DNA of 35,218 nucleotides from Ignavibacteriales bacterium (GTDB taxonomy: Bacteria; Bacteroidota; Ignavibacteria; UBA10030): assembly GCA_016194505.1 (NCBI GenBank), contig JACQBK010000027.1, forward strand, positions 1 to 35,218. Direction: 5' to 3'. The notes below the pieces were generated by a model. The model worked only from the letters and a program-made list of their open reading frames with translations, searched no databases and was not told the DNA's origin. Position numbers and translations under genes: made by a program. Positions 8,078 through 15,501 of this stretch are shown in pieces (position 1 is the stretch's first letter; every line of letters begins with the position of its first letter).

Positions 8078-10288
8078 ATGATTGCGGGAGTGTTAGCAGT
8101 TTCCGCATTACTGTTGCTCTATATCCTTCGCCATCAATTTGAGTATGCGTACGTGTACGGGTATAGCTCACGGGCGTTGCCCCTACATTTGCTCCTAACG
8201 ACATTTTGGGCTGGTCAGGAAGGAAGTTTCCTGCTGTGGGCATTGTGGGGAGCGATTATGGGCATCTTGTTAATGTCGTACACGCGAAAAAAACATATCG
8301 AGCTTGAAACAATGACGGTCTATGCGGTGGTGCAGTCGTTTTTACTGCTCCTGTTAATTGTGAAATCTCCGTTCCAGTACGTTTGGGACGCGCATCCGGG
8401 TCAGTTTGCCGCGGGTGTCGCACCCGTTGATGGACGCGGACTCAATCCGCTTCTTCAAAACGTCTGGATGGTGGCGCATCCTCCGATTTTATTTATAGGT
8501 TTTGCGGCAATGGCTGTTCCGTTTGTATTTGCCATTGCGGCGCTCTGGCGGAAGAACTACACTGATTGGATTGCCAATGCATTTCCCTGGGTGCTCTTCA
8601 GCACCATCGCGCTTGGAGCCGGCATTATGCTTGGCGGCTATTGGGCATACGGCGTTCTCGGTTGGGGCGGATGGTGGGGATGGGATCCGGTGGAAAACTC
8701 CTCGTTAATTCCATGGATTATCGGCGTTGTCTTGATCCATACGATGCTTGTGCAGAAGAAGACGGGTAATCTCGTCCGCTCGAATTTTTTCCTCGGAGTT
8801 CTTTCATATATCTTGGTTGTTTACAGCACGTTCCTTACCCGCAGCGGGATACTGGGCGAGTCTTCCGTCCACTCATTTGTTGATCCCGGCGCTCTTGCGT
8901 ACACGCTTCTCGTCGTATGGATTGTCGGTGCAATTGTATTCGGCTTCGGCATGATTGTTAAGCGATGGAAGGAATTGAAGGGGTTAGCGCAACCCTCTCT
9001 GTTCTTTACGAGAGAATCATTTCTTGGCATCAGCTCTGCCGTTATGGGTGCGAGTGCGCTTATTATTTTATTCGGCACAAGTTGGCCTATTCTTTCGCAT
9101 TCTTCCGTTGAGCCTGCATTTTATGATAAGATGAATCTCCCCATTGCGATCATCCTTGCGCTGCTGCTTGGAGCAAGCTTATTGTTGAAGTGGAAAGAAG
9201 AATCGTTACGCGATCTTCTGAAGAATTCCCTCGTCTCTCTGAGCGTTTCAATTGTTGTGCTCGTGTTGCTAATAATGGCTGGGCTTACCAATATAACGTT
9301 GGGACTATTTGCTTTTGCATCGCTGTTCGCCCTTGTTGTCAATGCGATCAGGTTCTATCGCCTTGGGAAGGAAAATTTGCAATGGACGGGCGGAACGCTC
9401 GCTCACATCGGGTTAGCGTTGTTGTTTCTTGGCATCATTGGCTCCGGGCGTTATGGGCAAAAGGTGACAACCTCGCTTACGCTCAATGAGCCGAGAGAGC
9501 TATTAGGCTATAAGCTGACCTATACAGGCTCTCAACCTGCCGAAGACGGTAAATGGAAATTTAATGTGAGGGTGGAAAGAAACGGGTCGCAATTTTTGCT
9601 TGAGCCTGTCATGTTCCAAAACACCTATAACAATAGTGTGATGAGAAATCCGGATTACGCGAGTTTTCTCACAAGGGATTTTTACATCGAGCCGGTTTCC
9701 CTGGAAGAATCTCAATCGCAGGAGGTAAGCAGCGGTACCACGTTCCAGTTGAAGAAAGGTGAGCCGCAGACGATTGGCGATATGAAGGTAACGTTCCTGC
9801 AGTTCGATATGAACCATGATGGAATGGATAAAATGGCAAGCGGCGGCGGGTTCGGGATTGGCGCTGTATTGGAAGTGAAACGAGGAGATGCCGTTGAACG
9901 CGTTGTTCCCGTCACTATTTATAAGGAAGGTCAAAAGCCGAATATAAAAACCGCCCAAACAAAGGATGGTCAACTTGGTTTTCAGATGTTGAATATGAAT
10001 ATTGATGCTGAGAAAAAATCTTCGGCTATTGAATTAAATGTTACCGGATTGACGGGACAAGCGACACAAGCACCGCCCAAAACGGAAGTCTTAGTAATCG
10101 AAGCAAGCGTGAAGCCCTTCATAAGCTTGATATGGGTTGCAGCCATTTTGATGACGGGCGGCCTTTTTATTTCCTTAACGAATAACCACCATAAGCAAAA
10201 GAACGGACTGCATATTACGTCGCTCAAAAAACCTGTTACGGTTAGAACCCAGCAAGTAGAAGAGCAGGCAGAAGAACAAGCTGTTTAA
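8078..10288 (+). CDS. ccmF: CcmF-type cytochrome c heme lyase subunit
   Basis: Polytopic inner-membrane protein that helps attach heme to CXXCH motifs of exported apocytochromes (System I maturation). From the ATG at 8078 it has 736 residues. The diagnostic heme-handling WWD motif WGGWWGWDPVENSS lies near residues 198-210, preceded by the conserved VAHPPILFIGF and followed by STFLTRSGILGESSVHSF. The C-terminal third holds the CcmF periplasmic domain (TLNEPRELLGYKLTY) and a last helix before an acidic tail. The true protein probably starts upstream (see 7967-8077), because the family has another helix before the one beginning at 8078. It follows the two cytochrome operons, whose roughly 42 heme sites are obvious substrates. 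Other ccm genes are not in the window. Confidence 0.92.
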   Translation: MIAGVLAVSALLLLYILRHQFEYAYVYGYSSRALPLHLLLTTFWAGQEGSFLLWALWGAIMGILLMSYTRKKHIELETMTVYAVVQSFLLLLLIVKSPFQYVWDAHPGQFAAGVAPVDGRGLNPLLQNVWMVAHPPILFIGFAAMAVPFVFAIAALWRKNYTDWIANAFPWVLFSTIALGAGIMLGGYWAYGVLGWGGWWGWDPVENSSLIPWIIGVVLIHTMLVQKKTGNLVRSNFFLGVLSYILVVYSTFLTRSGILGESSVHSFVDPGALAYTLLVVWIVGAIVFGFGMIVKRWKELKGLAQPSLFFTRESFLGISSAVMGASALIILFGTSWPILSHSSVEPAFYDKMNLPIAIILALLLGASLLLKWKEESLRDLLKNSLVSLSVSIVVLVLLIMAGLTNITLGLFAFASLFALVVNAIRFYRLGKENLQWTGGTLAHIGLALLFLGIIGSGRYGQKVTTSLTLNEPRELLGYKLTYTGSQPAEDGKWKFNVRVERNGSQFLLEPVMFQNTYNNSVMRNPDYASFLTRDFYIEPVSLEESQSQEVSSGTTFQLKKGEPQTIGDMKVTFLQFDMNHDGMDKMASGGGFGIGAVLEVKRGDAVERVVPVTIYKEGQKPNIKTAQTKDGQLGFQMLNMNIDAEKKSSAIELNVTGLTGQATQAPPKTEVLVIEASVKPFISLIWVAAILMTGGLFISLTNNHHKQKNGLHITSLKKPVTVRTQQVEEQAEEQAV

Positions 10289-10340
10289 TCTTGCGGTTGG
10301 ACCTTCAGAAGGCTAACAACCTCGCTCAAAGGAGCGAACC

Positions 10341-10844
10341 ATGAAAGCGCCCAAAACAATTCTCGTCCCGACAGATCTCTCGGCGTATTCACTCTCGGCA
10401 TTGCAGTATGCAGTAGAAATTGCAAAGTTATTTGAGGCGAAGATCACTGTTCTCCATGTGTGTGAGAACAAGAGGCCGTCAACAAAAAAAAGCGGTGGTA
10501 TTCAAAAGAAAGATTCGCGAAGCAAGGAAGTGAAAAACATCCGCGAGCAGCTTTCCCGACTGTTGGTAAATTATAACGTTGTAGCACAAAGTTTACAAAT
10601 TTTCATTAAACACGGGTCGCCCGTACGCGAGATTATTCACACTTCCCGCGATCTTCCCGCCGATCTTATTGTTATGTCAACACACGGTAGGACAGGCTTG
10701 CACCATGTGCTGATGGGAAGCGTTGCGGAAAAGGTTGTGCGCTATTCTACATGCCCGGTCTTGACGATTAAGCCGGAAGAGTTTCGCGAGCTGATTGATA
10801 TTACGGAAGAGGATATAGCCGATTCTCTCCATACGGCGATTTGA
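10341..10844 (+). CDS. Universal stress protein, UspA family
   Basis: A 167-residue cytoplasmic protein with the Usp fold. It opens with KTILVPTDLSAYSLSALQYAV and has the ATP-binding type motif THGRTGLHHVLMGSVAEKVV near residues 115-135 (G-x2-G-x9-G-S pattern), then STCPVLTIKP. A lysine-rich insertion (about residues 47-65) lengthens the first half. RBS AAAGGAG precedes the ATG. Usp proteins bind nucleotides and accumulate on starvation or redox stress; the partner of this one is unknown. It is followed by its own terminator. Confidence 0.92.
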   Translation: MKAPKTILVPTDLSAYSLSALQYAVEIAKLFEAKITVLHVCENKRPSTKKSGGIQKKDSRSKEVKNIREQLSRLLVNYNVVAQSLQIFIKHGSPVREIIHTSRDLPADLIVMSTHGRTGLHHVLMGSVAEKVVRYSTCPVLTIKPEEFRELIDITEEDIADSLHTAI

Positions 10845-10865
10845 AAATAAGGTATAGCTCTTTAC

Positions 10866-10900
10866 AAAGACCGTCGCTTGTTAAGGACGGTCTTTTTTTT
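10866..10900 (+). terminator. Terminator after the universal stress gene
   Basis: A 10-bp perfect stem (AAAGACCGTC at 10866-10875 with 10886-10895), 10-base loop, and eight T residues. The stop codon of the convergent regulator gene lies inside the loop. The reverse strand carries only TTTGT after the stem, so it is weaker in that direction. Confidence 0.85.
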
Positions 10901-11606
10901 GGTTATCCGAGCTTTGTGGCGCAGGTTCTTCGGGAAGGGCGTAGAGTTTAAGGCCGCGTAGTTGCTCGTTGAAGATTTCTTCCTGTAACAACGGAAGTCT
11001 CTTGAGGACTTCGGACATGCGGGTTACGTTTTGCTCGACTTCTTTGAGAAACATCCGCATTTCTTCCGAAGATAATTCAGTTGAGGAAGCCATCCTTGCA
11101 GAGGCAAGCCGAACTATTGCCATTGGGTTATTCAATTCATGATGAACGGTTCGGATAATGGTGGTAATCGCATCTAACCGTTGTGTTGTGATCTCGCGTT
11201 GGACTGCTTCCCGCTGGTATTGTTTTTTCTCAAGTCCGGTAATAATCATTTTTTCAAGTATCAATGGATTTGCCAGCTCTTCTTTCGCGAGGAAATCATC
11301 CGCGCCGAGTTTAAAAATATCGTGGACTACCCTATAATCTTGGCTTGCGGAAATGCACACAACGACGGAGTTGTTATCTCTTAAGCGGAGGGTTTTAAGG
11401 AACTCTGCTCCGTTCATGCCGGGGAGATAATAGTCCAATAAAATAATATCGAAGGGTCCTGAAAGTTCAATCATTTTAATCGCATCTTCGGCTGAAGTTA
11501 CGGTGTTGATGCGATAGTTGTATTCCACCGACTTTTTCAGCGCATACCGGAACGACTGCGAGATGCTTGGTTCATCCTCTATTATCAGAACTGAACGAGT
11601 TGTCAT
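10881..11606 (-). CDS. Receiver domain fused to a histidine-kinase DHp-like helical domain, without ATPase domain
   Basis: A 241-residue signalling protein. Residues 1-120 form a CheY-like receiver with acidic pocket D11/E12, phospho-acceptor D58 (ILLDYYLPG), switch Ser86 and Lys108. Residues about 140-210 resemble a kinase dimerisation/phosphotransfer (DHp) domain with the H-box HHELNNPMAIVRLAS, where H156 is the expected phospho-His, and a second helix ending in ETV-like leucine repeats. The chain ends soon after, with no N, G1 or G2 boxes, so it cannot bind ATP as a kinase. It could relay phosphate in the manner of Spo0B-like phosphotransferases, or simply dimerise. Its ATG overlaps the stop of the upstream small ORF by four bases. 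No DNA-binding domain is present. Confidence 0.85.
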   Translation of the reverse strand: MTTRSVLIIEDEPSISQSFRYALKKSVEYNYRINTVTSAEDAIKMIELSGPFDIILLDYYLPGMNGAEFLKTLRLRDNNSVVVCISASQDYRVVHDIFKLGADDFLAKEELANPLILEKMIITGLEKKQYQREAVQREITTQRLDAITTIIRTVHHELNNPMAIVRLASARMASSTELSSEEMRMFLKEVEQNVTRMSEVLKRLPLLQEEIFNEQLRGLKLYALPEEPAPQSSDNQKKDRP

Positions 11607-11830
11607 GGAATACCTTTTTTCTCAATGATATTCTTAAGTAAGCTACCTTTTTTAAGAAACTCAATAGTTGGTTCCAAAAATTTTAGAAGCTCCATTTCCA
11701 GCCTTAAGAATACCCTTTCTAGCATTCTCAAATATGCGAAACCCCTGTTTTTTTCCTCGATAAAATGCACACAAAGCACCGACCCATACAACCTTCCAAC
11801 GGCACGGTTTTTGACCTCTTTATGTACCAC
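11603..11830 (-). CDS. Small hypothetical protein coupled to the receiver/DHp gene
   Basis: I do not recognise this 75-residue product. It starts at a GTG (11828-11830) and ends in an ATGA overlap with the receiver gene, the best evidence that it is real. The chain is amphipathic and rich in Leu, Glu and Lys (for example FLRLEMELLKFLEPTIEFLKK), so it is probably helical. The frame stays open another 40 or so bases upstream (KKPSVVDELY), overlapping the start of the divergent ferredoxin gene, but has no standard start there. The opposite strand is also open across this segment; that reading is Ser/Phe-rich and unconvincing. Confidence 0.5.
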   Translation of the reverse strand: MVHKEVKNRAVGRLYGSVLCVHFIEEKNRGFAYLRMLERVFLRLEMELLKFLEPTIEFLKKGSLLKNIIEKKGIP

Positions 11831-11861
11831 ATATAGCTCATCAACGACTGAGGGTTTTTTT

Positions 11862-12104
11862 ATGATATTCCCGACATATCAAAACGGCAGAGCACTTAAA
11901 TATGTGTATAGCGTTGTAGGGAAATGTGATGGCTGCCAGCTTTGCGAATTTTTAGCTTTTAACAACTTTGGCAGGGTAGCTGGCACAAATCAGTATGAAG
12001 TGTACAAACAGCCCGAAGGATGGGAAGAATTAGAGCAATGCCAGGAAGCGCTTGAGCGTTGCCCGTTCCGGGGAATCAGCAGGGAAGAAGAAGTGGCCTG
12101 GTAG
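11862..12104 (+). CDS. Monocluster [4Fe-4S] ferredoxin-like protein
   Basis: An 80-residue small electron carrier. The cluster motif is C22-x2-C25-x2-C28 (KCDGCQLCEF) with the remote fourth ligand in C67-P68 (ALERCPFRGI), the layout of single-[4Fe-4S] bacterial ferredoxins; an extra Cys60 lies nearby. The frame extends further upstream, but that part is antisense to the small minus-strand gene, so I chose the ATG at 11862. The start lies 31 bases from the divergent GTG, leaving little room for two promoters; a weak TTGACC-N15-TATAGC pair at 11811-11837 is the only candidate I see. It heads the ald/CoA-transferase gene string, so it may serve a pyruvate or 2-oxoacid oxidoreductase encoded elsewhere. 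Confidence 0.8.
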   Translation: MIFPTYQNGRALKYVYSVVGKCDGCQLCEFLAFNNFGRVAGTNQYEVYKQPEGWEELEQCQEALERCPFRGISREEEVAW

Positions 12105-12123
12105 CACCAAGCGAGACAACGAT

Positions 12124-13266
12124 ATGAACATCGGTATTCTTAAAGAAGATGTTTCAGTGGAGCGCCGCGTAGCGCTTTCACCCTCGGGGGTCGAAGTATT
12201 AACCACTGCGGGACATCAAGTATTCGTCTTGCATCAAAGCGCTTCTCTAACGTTGATGACCGATGAGGAATATAGCGCTGCGGGAGCGGTGGTAAGCTAC
12301 AATCTCGAAGAAATTATTAAGCGTTCCGACGTTGTCTTAAAGATCTCCCCCCCTACTCAGGAAGAACTTGTGCTTCTCAACGAAGGACAGGTGTGGTTTT
12401 CTTTCCTACACCTTGCCACCTCTCAGCGCAAGATACTTGAAGCATTGCTTGAGAAGAAAGTTACTGCAGTGGGATATGAGCTTATTGAAAACGAAAGAAA
12501 TAATCTTGCCGTATTGCAAGTCATGAGTGAGATCGCAGGACAGCTTTCAATTCATATCGCAGCGCATTACTTGCAAGGGAAAAAAGGAGGGAGGGGTGTT
12601 TTATTGGGAAGCATTCCTCGCGTGCCTTCTGCCTCTGTCGTAATTGTTGGCGCTGGTGTCGTCGGGAAAACCGCCGCACGTTTGGCGCTTGATATGGGAG
12701 CCGAGGTAACGATTTTGGATAAAGAAGAATCCCGTCTGGATCAACTCCGCTACACCCTGCGCGGCAATCTTACAACCGCGATTGCCAATACTGTGAATCT
12801 TACCGAAGCAACCAGTCGTGCTGATGTTGTCATTGGCGCGGTGCTGATTAAAGGAGAAAAAGCTCCGCATATTATCACTGAAGAGATGGTAAAGAAAATG
12901 AAGGCGGGGTCTGTTATTGTGGATGTCTCGATAGACCAAGGTGGATGCGTTGAAACAAGCAGACCTACGACGTTGGATGATCCCGTGTTCATCCGGCATG
13001 GGGTTCTTCATTATTGTGTTCCGAACATTCCTGCCTCCGTTGCTCGCACAGCAACGATCGGGTTAACGTACGCTCTTTTGCCTTATGTTCTCGATGTCGC
13101 AAAATTAGGTCTTGATGAAGCACTCAAGCGTAATAAAGGGCTTGCGCGAGGTCTTTGCACCTTTAATGGTTGGTGCACAAATCCGGTGATTGCTAAGGCA
13201 TTTGCCTTTGAAACGCGGAGTGTGGAACAAATTTTATCGAATATGATGCAACCTGTAAGGAATTAG
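12124..13266 (+). CDS. ald: Alanine dehydrogenase
   Basis: Cytoplasmic NAD-dependent enzyme interconverting L-alanine with pyruvate plus ammonia. The 380 residues match the usual family length (about 370). The start MNIGILKEDVSVERRVALSP is the typical substrate-domain opening; the NAD-binding Rossmann loop is ASVVIVGAGVVGKTAA near residues 172-187, and DQGGCVETSRPTTLDDPVF with VLHYCVPNIPASVART is the Ald signature region. An earlier in-frame start at 12052 would overlap the ferredoxin gene and adds nothing conserved. The family also includes the alpha subunit of NAD(P) transhydrogenase, but the length and C-terminus fit Ald. It lies 5 bases from the CoA-transferase gene, suggesting alanine to pyruvate to acetyl-CoA to acetate. 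Confidence 0.9.
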   Translation: MNIGILKEDVSVERRVALSPSGVEVLTTAGHQVFVLHQSASLTLMTDEEYSAAGAVVSYNLEEIIKRSDVVLKISPPTQEELVLLNEGQVWFSFLHLATSQRKILEALLEKKVTAVGYELIENERNNLAVLQVMSEIAGQLSIHIAAHYLQGKKGGRGVLLGSIPRVPSASVVIVGAGVVGKTAARLALDMGAEVTILDKEESRLDQLRYTLRGNLTTAIANTVNLTEATSRADVVIGAVLIKGEKAPHIITEEMVKKMKAGSVIVDVSIDQGGCVETSRPTTLDDPVFIRHGVLHYCVPNIPASVARTATIGLTYALLPYVLDVAKLGLDEALKRNKGLARGLCTFNGWCTNPVIAKAFAFETRSVEQILSNMMQPVRN

Positions 13267-13271
13267 AGAGT

Positions 13272-14591
13272 ATGGATTGGCTTTCTCATTATAAAGCAAA
13301 AGTTGTTGCGTTGGAAGAGGCGGTTTCTGTTGTTAAACCCGGCGACCGAATTTTTATTAGCGGCAATGCCGCAACTCCTACCTTATTGACTAACGGCCTT
13401 GTCCAGCGAAAGAACCGCTTGTTTGAAGTTGAAGTGAACCATGTTCTCTTAATGGGCGAAGACCCGTTGACAAAGCCCGGCATGGAAAAGCATTTTCGGC
13501 ATAATTCGTTGTTTGTGGGTGCGGCTGATCGAGAGGCGATTAGTGAAGGGAGATCGGATTATGTGCCTGTGCACCTTTCGGAAATCCCGGCGCTCTTCAC
13601 GGGTCACATCATCCCGCTGGATGTTGCTTTCGTCCACCTCTCGCCGCCAGATGAACATGGCTTTATGAGTTTTGGCGTGGAATGTGCCGCGTCGAAGGCG
13701 GCCGCCGAGAGCGCAAAGATCGTGGTGGCGCAAGTGAACGAACAAATGCCGAGGACGCTGGGAGATGTGTTTATCCATATCTCGCGGGCGCATAAAATTG
13801 TGGAGTGCTCCGAGCCGCTTAAAACTCTGAAAGAAGAGAGCTCTTCTGATACTGAGCGCATGATCGCATCCCATATTGCCCAGCTTGTGGAGGACGGCTC
13901 CACTTTACAGCTTGGCATTGGCGGCATTCCCGATGCAGTCCTTTCTCAGCTTGATGGGAAAAAGGATTTGGGCATTCACACGGAAATGGTTTCGGATGGC
14001 GTGGTCAAAGCCATTGAGCGGGGCATTATTACTAACCACAAAAAGACGCTGCATGCGGGAAAAGTAATTGCAACGTTTGTGTTGGGTTCGCAGAATCTTT
14101 ATTCGTACGTTCACAACAATCCGTTGTTCGAGCTTCATCCCTGCAATTATACCAATAACCCGTTCATCATTTCGCAGAATGAAAAGATGGTTGCGATCAA
14201 CTCCGCTATCGAGGTGGATATTACGGGTCAGGTGTGCGCGGATTCGATCGGACCGAAAATTTACAGCGGGTTTGGCGGGCAAGTGGATTTTATCCGCGGG
14301 GCAGCATATTCGAAAGGAGGAAAGCCGATTATAGCGCTTCCCTCGACGGCAAAGAATGGTACTCTTTCTCGCATCGTTCCCCGTTTGCAGCATGGAGCGG
14401 GGGTCGTTACTTCTCGCGCAGACGTTCACTATGTGGTGACCGAATACGGTGTTGCATCGCTTCACGGGAAAAATTTACGTCAGCGTGCCGAAGCATTGCT
14501 CAAGATTGCGCATCCGAAATTTCAACCTGAGCTTGAGCAATGCCTTCGAAAATCTGAAAAGAAAGAAGTGCGGTTGGAAATTCCCGTATAA
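13272..14591 (+). CDS. Acetyl-CoA hydrolase / 4-hydroxybutyrate CoA-transferase family protein
   Basis: A 439-residue class I CoA-transferase of the Cat1/Cat2/AbfT group. Visible motifs: GDRIFISGNAATP near the N-terminus, LSPPDEHGFMSFG, the CoA-binding LQLGIGGIPDAVL, IHTEMVSDG with the likely catalytic Glu, and VVTEYGVASLHGKNLRQRA near the C-terminus. Members move CoA between acetate, succinate, butyrate, propionate or 4-hydroxybutyrate, or hydrolyse acetyl-CoA; the exact acid cannot be read from sequence. Position directly after ald favours acetate formation from amino acids. A purine-rich GAGAG precedes the ATG. Confidence 0.88.
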   Translation: MDWLSHYKAKVVALEEAVSVVKPGDRIFISGNAATPTLLTNGLVQRKNRLFEVEVNHVLLMGEDPLTKPGMEKHFRHNSLFVGAADREAISEGRSDYVPVHLSEIPALFTGHIIPLDVAFVHLSPPDEHGFMSFGVECAASKAAAESAKIVVAQVNEQMPRTLGDVFIHISRAHKIVECSEPLKTLKEESSSDTERMIASHIAQLVEDGSTLQLGIGGIPDAVLSQLDGKKDLGIHTEMVSDGVVKAIERGIITNHKKTLHAGKVIATFVLGSQNLYSYVHNNPLFELHPCNYTNNPFIISQNEKMVAINSAIEVDITGQVCADSIGPKIYSGFGGQVDFIRGAAYSKGGKPIIALPSTAKNGTLSRIVPRLQHGAGVVTSRADVHYVVTEYGVASLHGKNLRQRAEALLKIAHPKFQPELEQCLRKSEKKEVRLEIPV

Positions 14592-14610
14592 CTATAAAGG
14601 AGGGTATTGT

Positions 14611-14961
14611 ATGGAACTTTTTTGGGAACCGTTGCGCCAGCGAGTTTGCGCAAAGTGTATTGATGGGGATGGAAAAGGAAATTGCCGCCTCCCGCAAGGC
14701 GAAGCGTGCGCGCTCGAAGCATTTTTGCCCGAGCTTGTAACGATTGTCTCGACAGTGAAGGCTGATTCCTATCAAAAGTACGTTGAGGCATTACGCGCTT
14801 CGATTTGTACCCAATGCGACCATCAGGTTGACGGGAAGTGCAATAAGCGCGAAACGTTAGAGTGCGCCCTTGACCGCTATTTCCCGGTCGTGCTTGATGT
14901 TATCGAGACAGTCAAAGATGAATTACAGAAAGATGGAACCATAGAGACAACAAAAGTGTAA
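14611..14961 (+). CDS. Duplicated four-cysteine protein, unknown function
   Basis: A 116-residue protein I do not recognise, with a very good RBS (AAAGGAGGG). It consists of two tandem copies of one module. Copy one: C13-x2-C16-x8-C25-x7-C33 followed by ALEAFLPELVTIVSTVK. Copy two: C66-x2-C69-x7-C77-x7-C85 followed by ALDRYFPVVLDVIETVK. Four regularly spaced Cys per copy suggest one metal site (zinc or iron-sulfur) in each, followed by a helix. No signal peptide, so cytoplasmic. It begins 19 bases after the CoA-transferase and is followed by a small coiled-coil gene, so it is probably part of the ferredoxin/ald/CoA-transferase operon, perhaps as a redox or regulatory partner. Confidence 0.78.
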   Translation: MELFWEPLRQRVCAKCIDGDGKGNCRLPQGEACALEAFLPELVTIVSTVKADSYQKYVEALRASICTQCDHQVDGKCNKRETLECALDRYFPVVLDVIETVKDELQKDGTIETTKV

Positions 14962-14975
14962 GTAAGAGGTTTTAT

Positions 14976-15239
14976 ATGGAATCCAAGCAAGAAATGAAGA
15001 AATCCATTAAGGTCTTGCTCCGGGATGTTAACCGTATCAGCACCATTGTTACTTCGGTGCAGAGGGAATTGCTTCAGGTGGAGTCGCTTCTTCAAAACAA
15101 ATCAAAACTTCCTGAGATGAAAGAAGAACTGAATGAAGCTCATGCCCGCTTGGAAGGAATCCGTGATTTTATTTTGCGGTGTGAACAACGAGCGTTAAAG
15201 CCGAAGACTCAGCCCGAAGATATAGATGTGTGGCTCTGA
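14976..15239 (+). CDS. Small coiled-coil protein, hypothetical
   Basis: An 87-residue protein without recognisable family. Nearly the whole chain is heptad-like helix (VLLRDVNRISTIVTSVQREL, LPEMKEELNEAHARLEGIRDF), consistent with a dimeric coiled coil. No membrane segment and a single Cys. RBS AAGAGG, 14 bases downstream of the four-Cys gene, so it is likely cotranscribed. Could be a structural partner of that protein. Confidence 0.7.
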   Translation: MESKQEMKKSIKVLLRDVNRISTIVTSVQRELLQVESLLQNKSKLPEMKEELNEAHARLEGIRDFILRCEQRALKPKTQPEDIDVWL

Positions 15240-15268
15240 ACGTTATTTCCATCAAACGAGCGAACAGT

Positions 15269-15400
15269 ATGAACGATCTCTTTGAATTTCTGGGTAATAC
15301 GCTGTTTGGCTTCGGTTTGATTGCGCTTTTGGTGTTTGCCGGTATCGGATGGTATTTGCTAACGATGGCAACGAGAGCAGAACAGCTTAAGCGTTCATAA
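15269..15400 (+). CDS. 43-residue single-pass membrane microprotein
   Basis: A short frame encoding MNDLFEFLGNTLFGFGLIAL and then LVFAGIGWYLLTMATRAEQL ending KRS: an acidic N-terminus, one hydrophobic helix and a basic C-terminus, so an N-out/C-in orientation by the positive-inside rule. It lies 29 bases after the coiled-coil gene and just before the terminator, in the same orientation. The RBS is weak. The pattern resembles small subunits that steady membrane complexes, but no family is recognised and the call rests on composition and context. Confidence 0.5.
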   Translation: MNDLFEFLGNTLFGFGLIALLVFAGIGWYLLTMATRAEQLKRS

Positions 15401-15449
15401 GGAGTTGCAATCACGGTGTGCCGCGAACCCTCCTTTTGGCACGCCTCTC

Positions 15450-15490
15450 ATGTCCGGTAAGATGGTGGTCTTGCCGGACATTTCCTTTTT
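15450..15490 (+). terminator. Terminator of the ferredoxin/ald operon
   Basis: A 13-bp stem (ATGTCCGGTAAGA at 15450-15462 with 15469-15481, one G-T pair), a 6-base loop and a T-rich tail (TTTCCTTTTT). It lies in the gap between two convergent genes, so it may serve both. A weaker GTGCC/GGCAC hairpin precedes it at about 15418-15442. Confidence 0.8.
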
Positions 15491-15501
15491 ATAAAAAGAG
15501 A

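Noticed and set aside
11625-11861. Long N-terminal extension of the ferredoxin
   Set aside because: Ser/Phe-rich, antisense to a better candidate gene, and not expected for an 80-residue ferredoxin.
12052-12123. Earlier start for alanine dehydrogenase
   Set aside because: It overlaps the ferredoxin gene, and the family starts at MNIGILKE.
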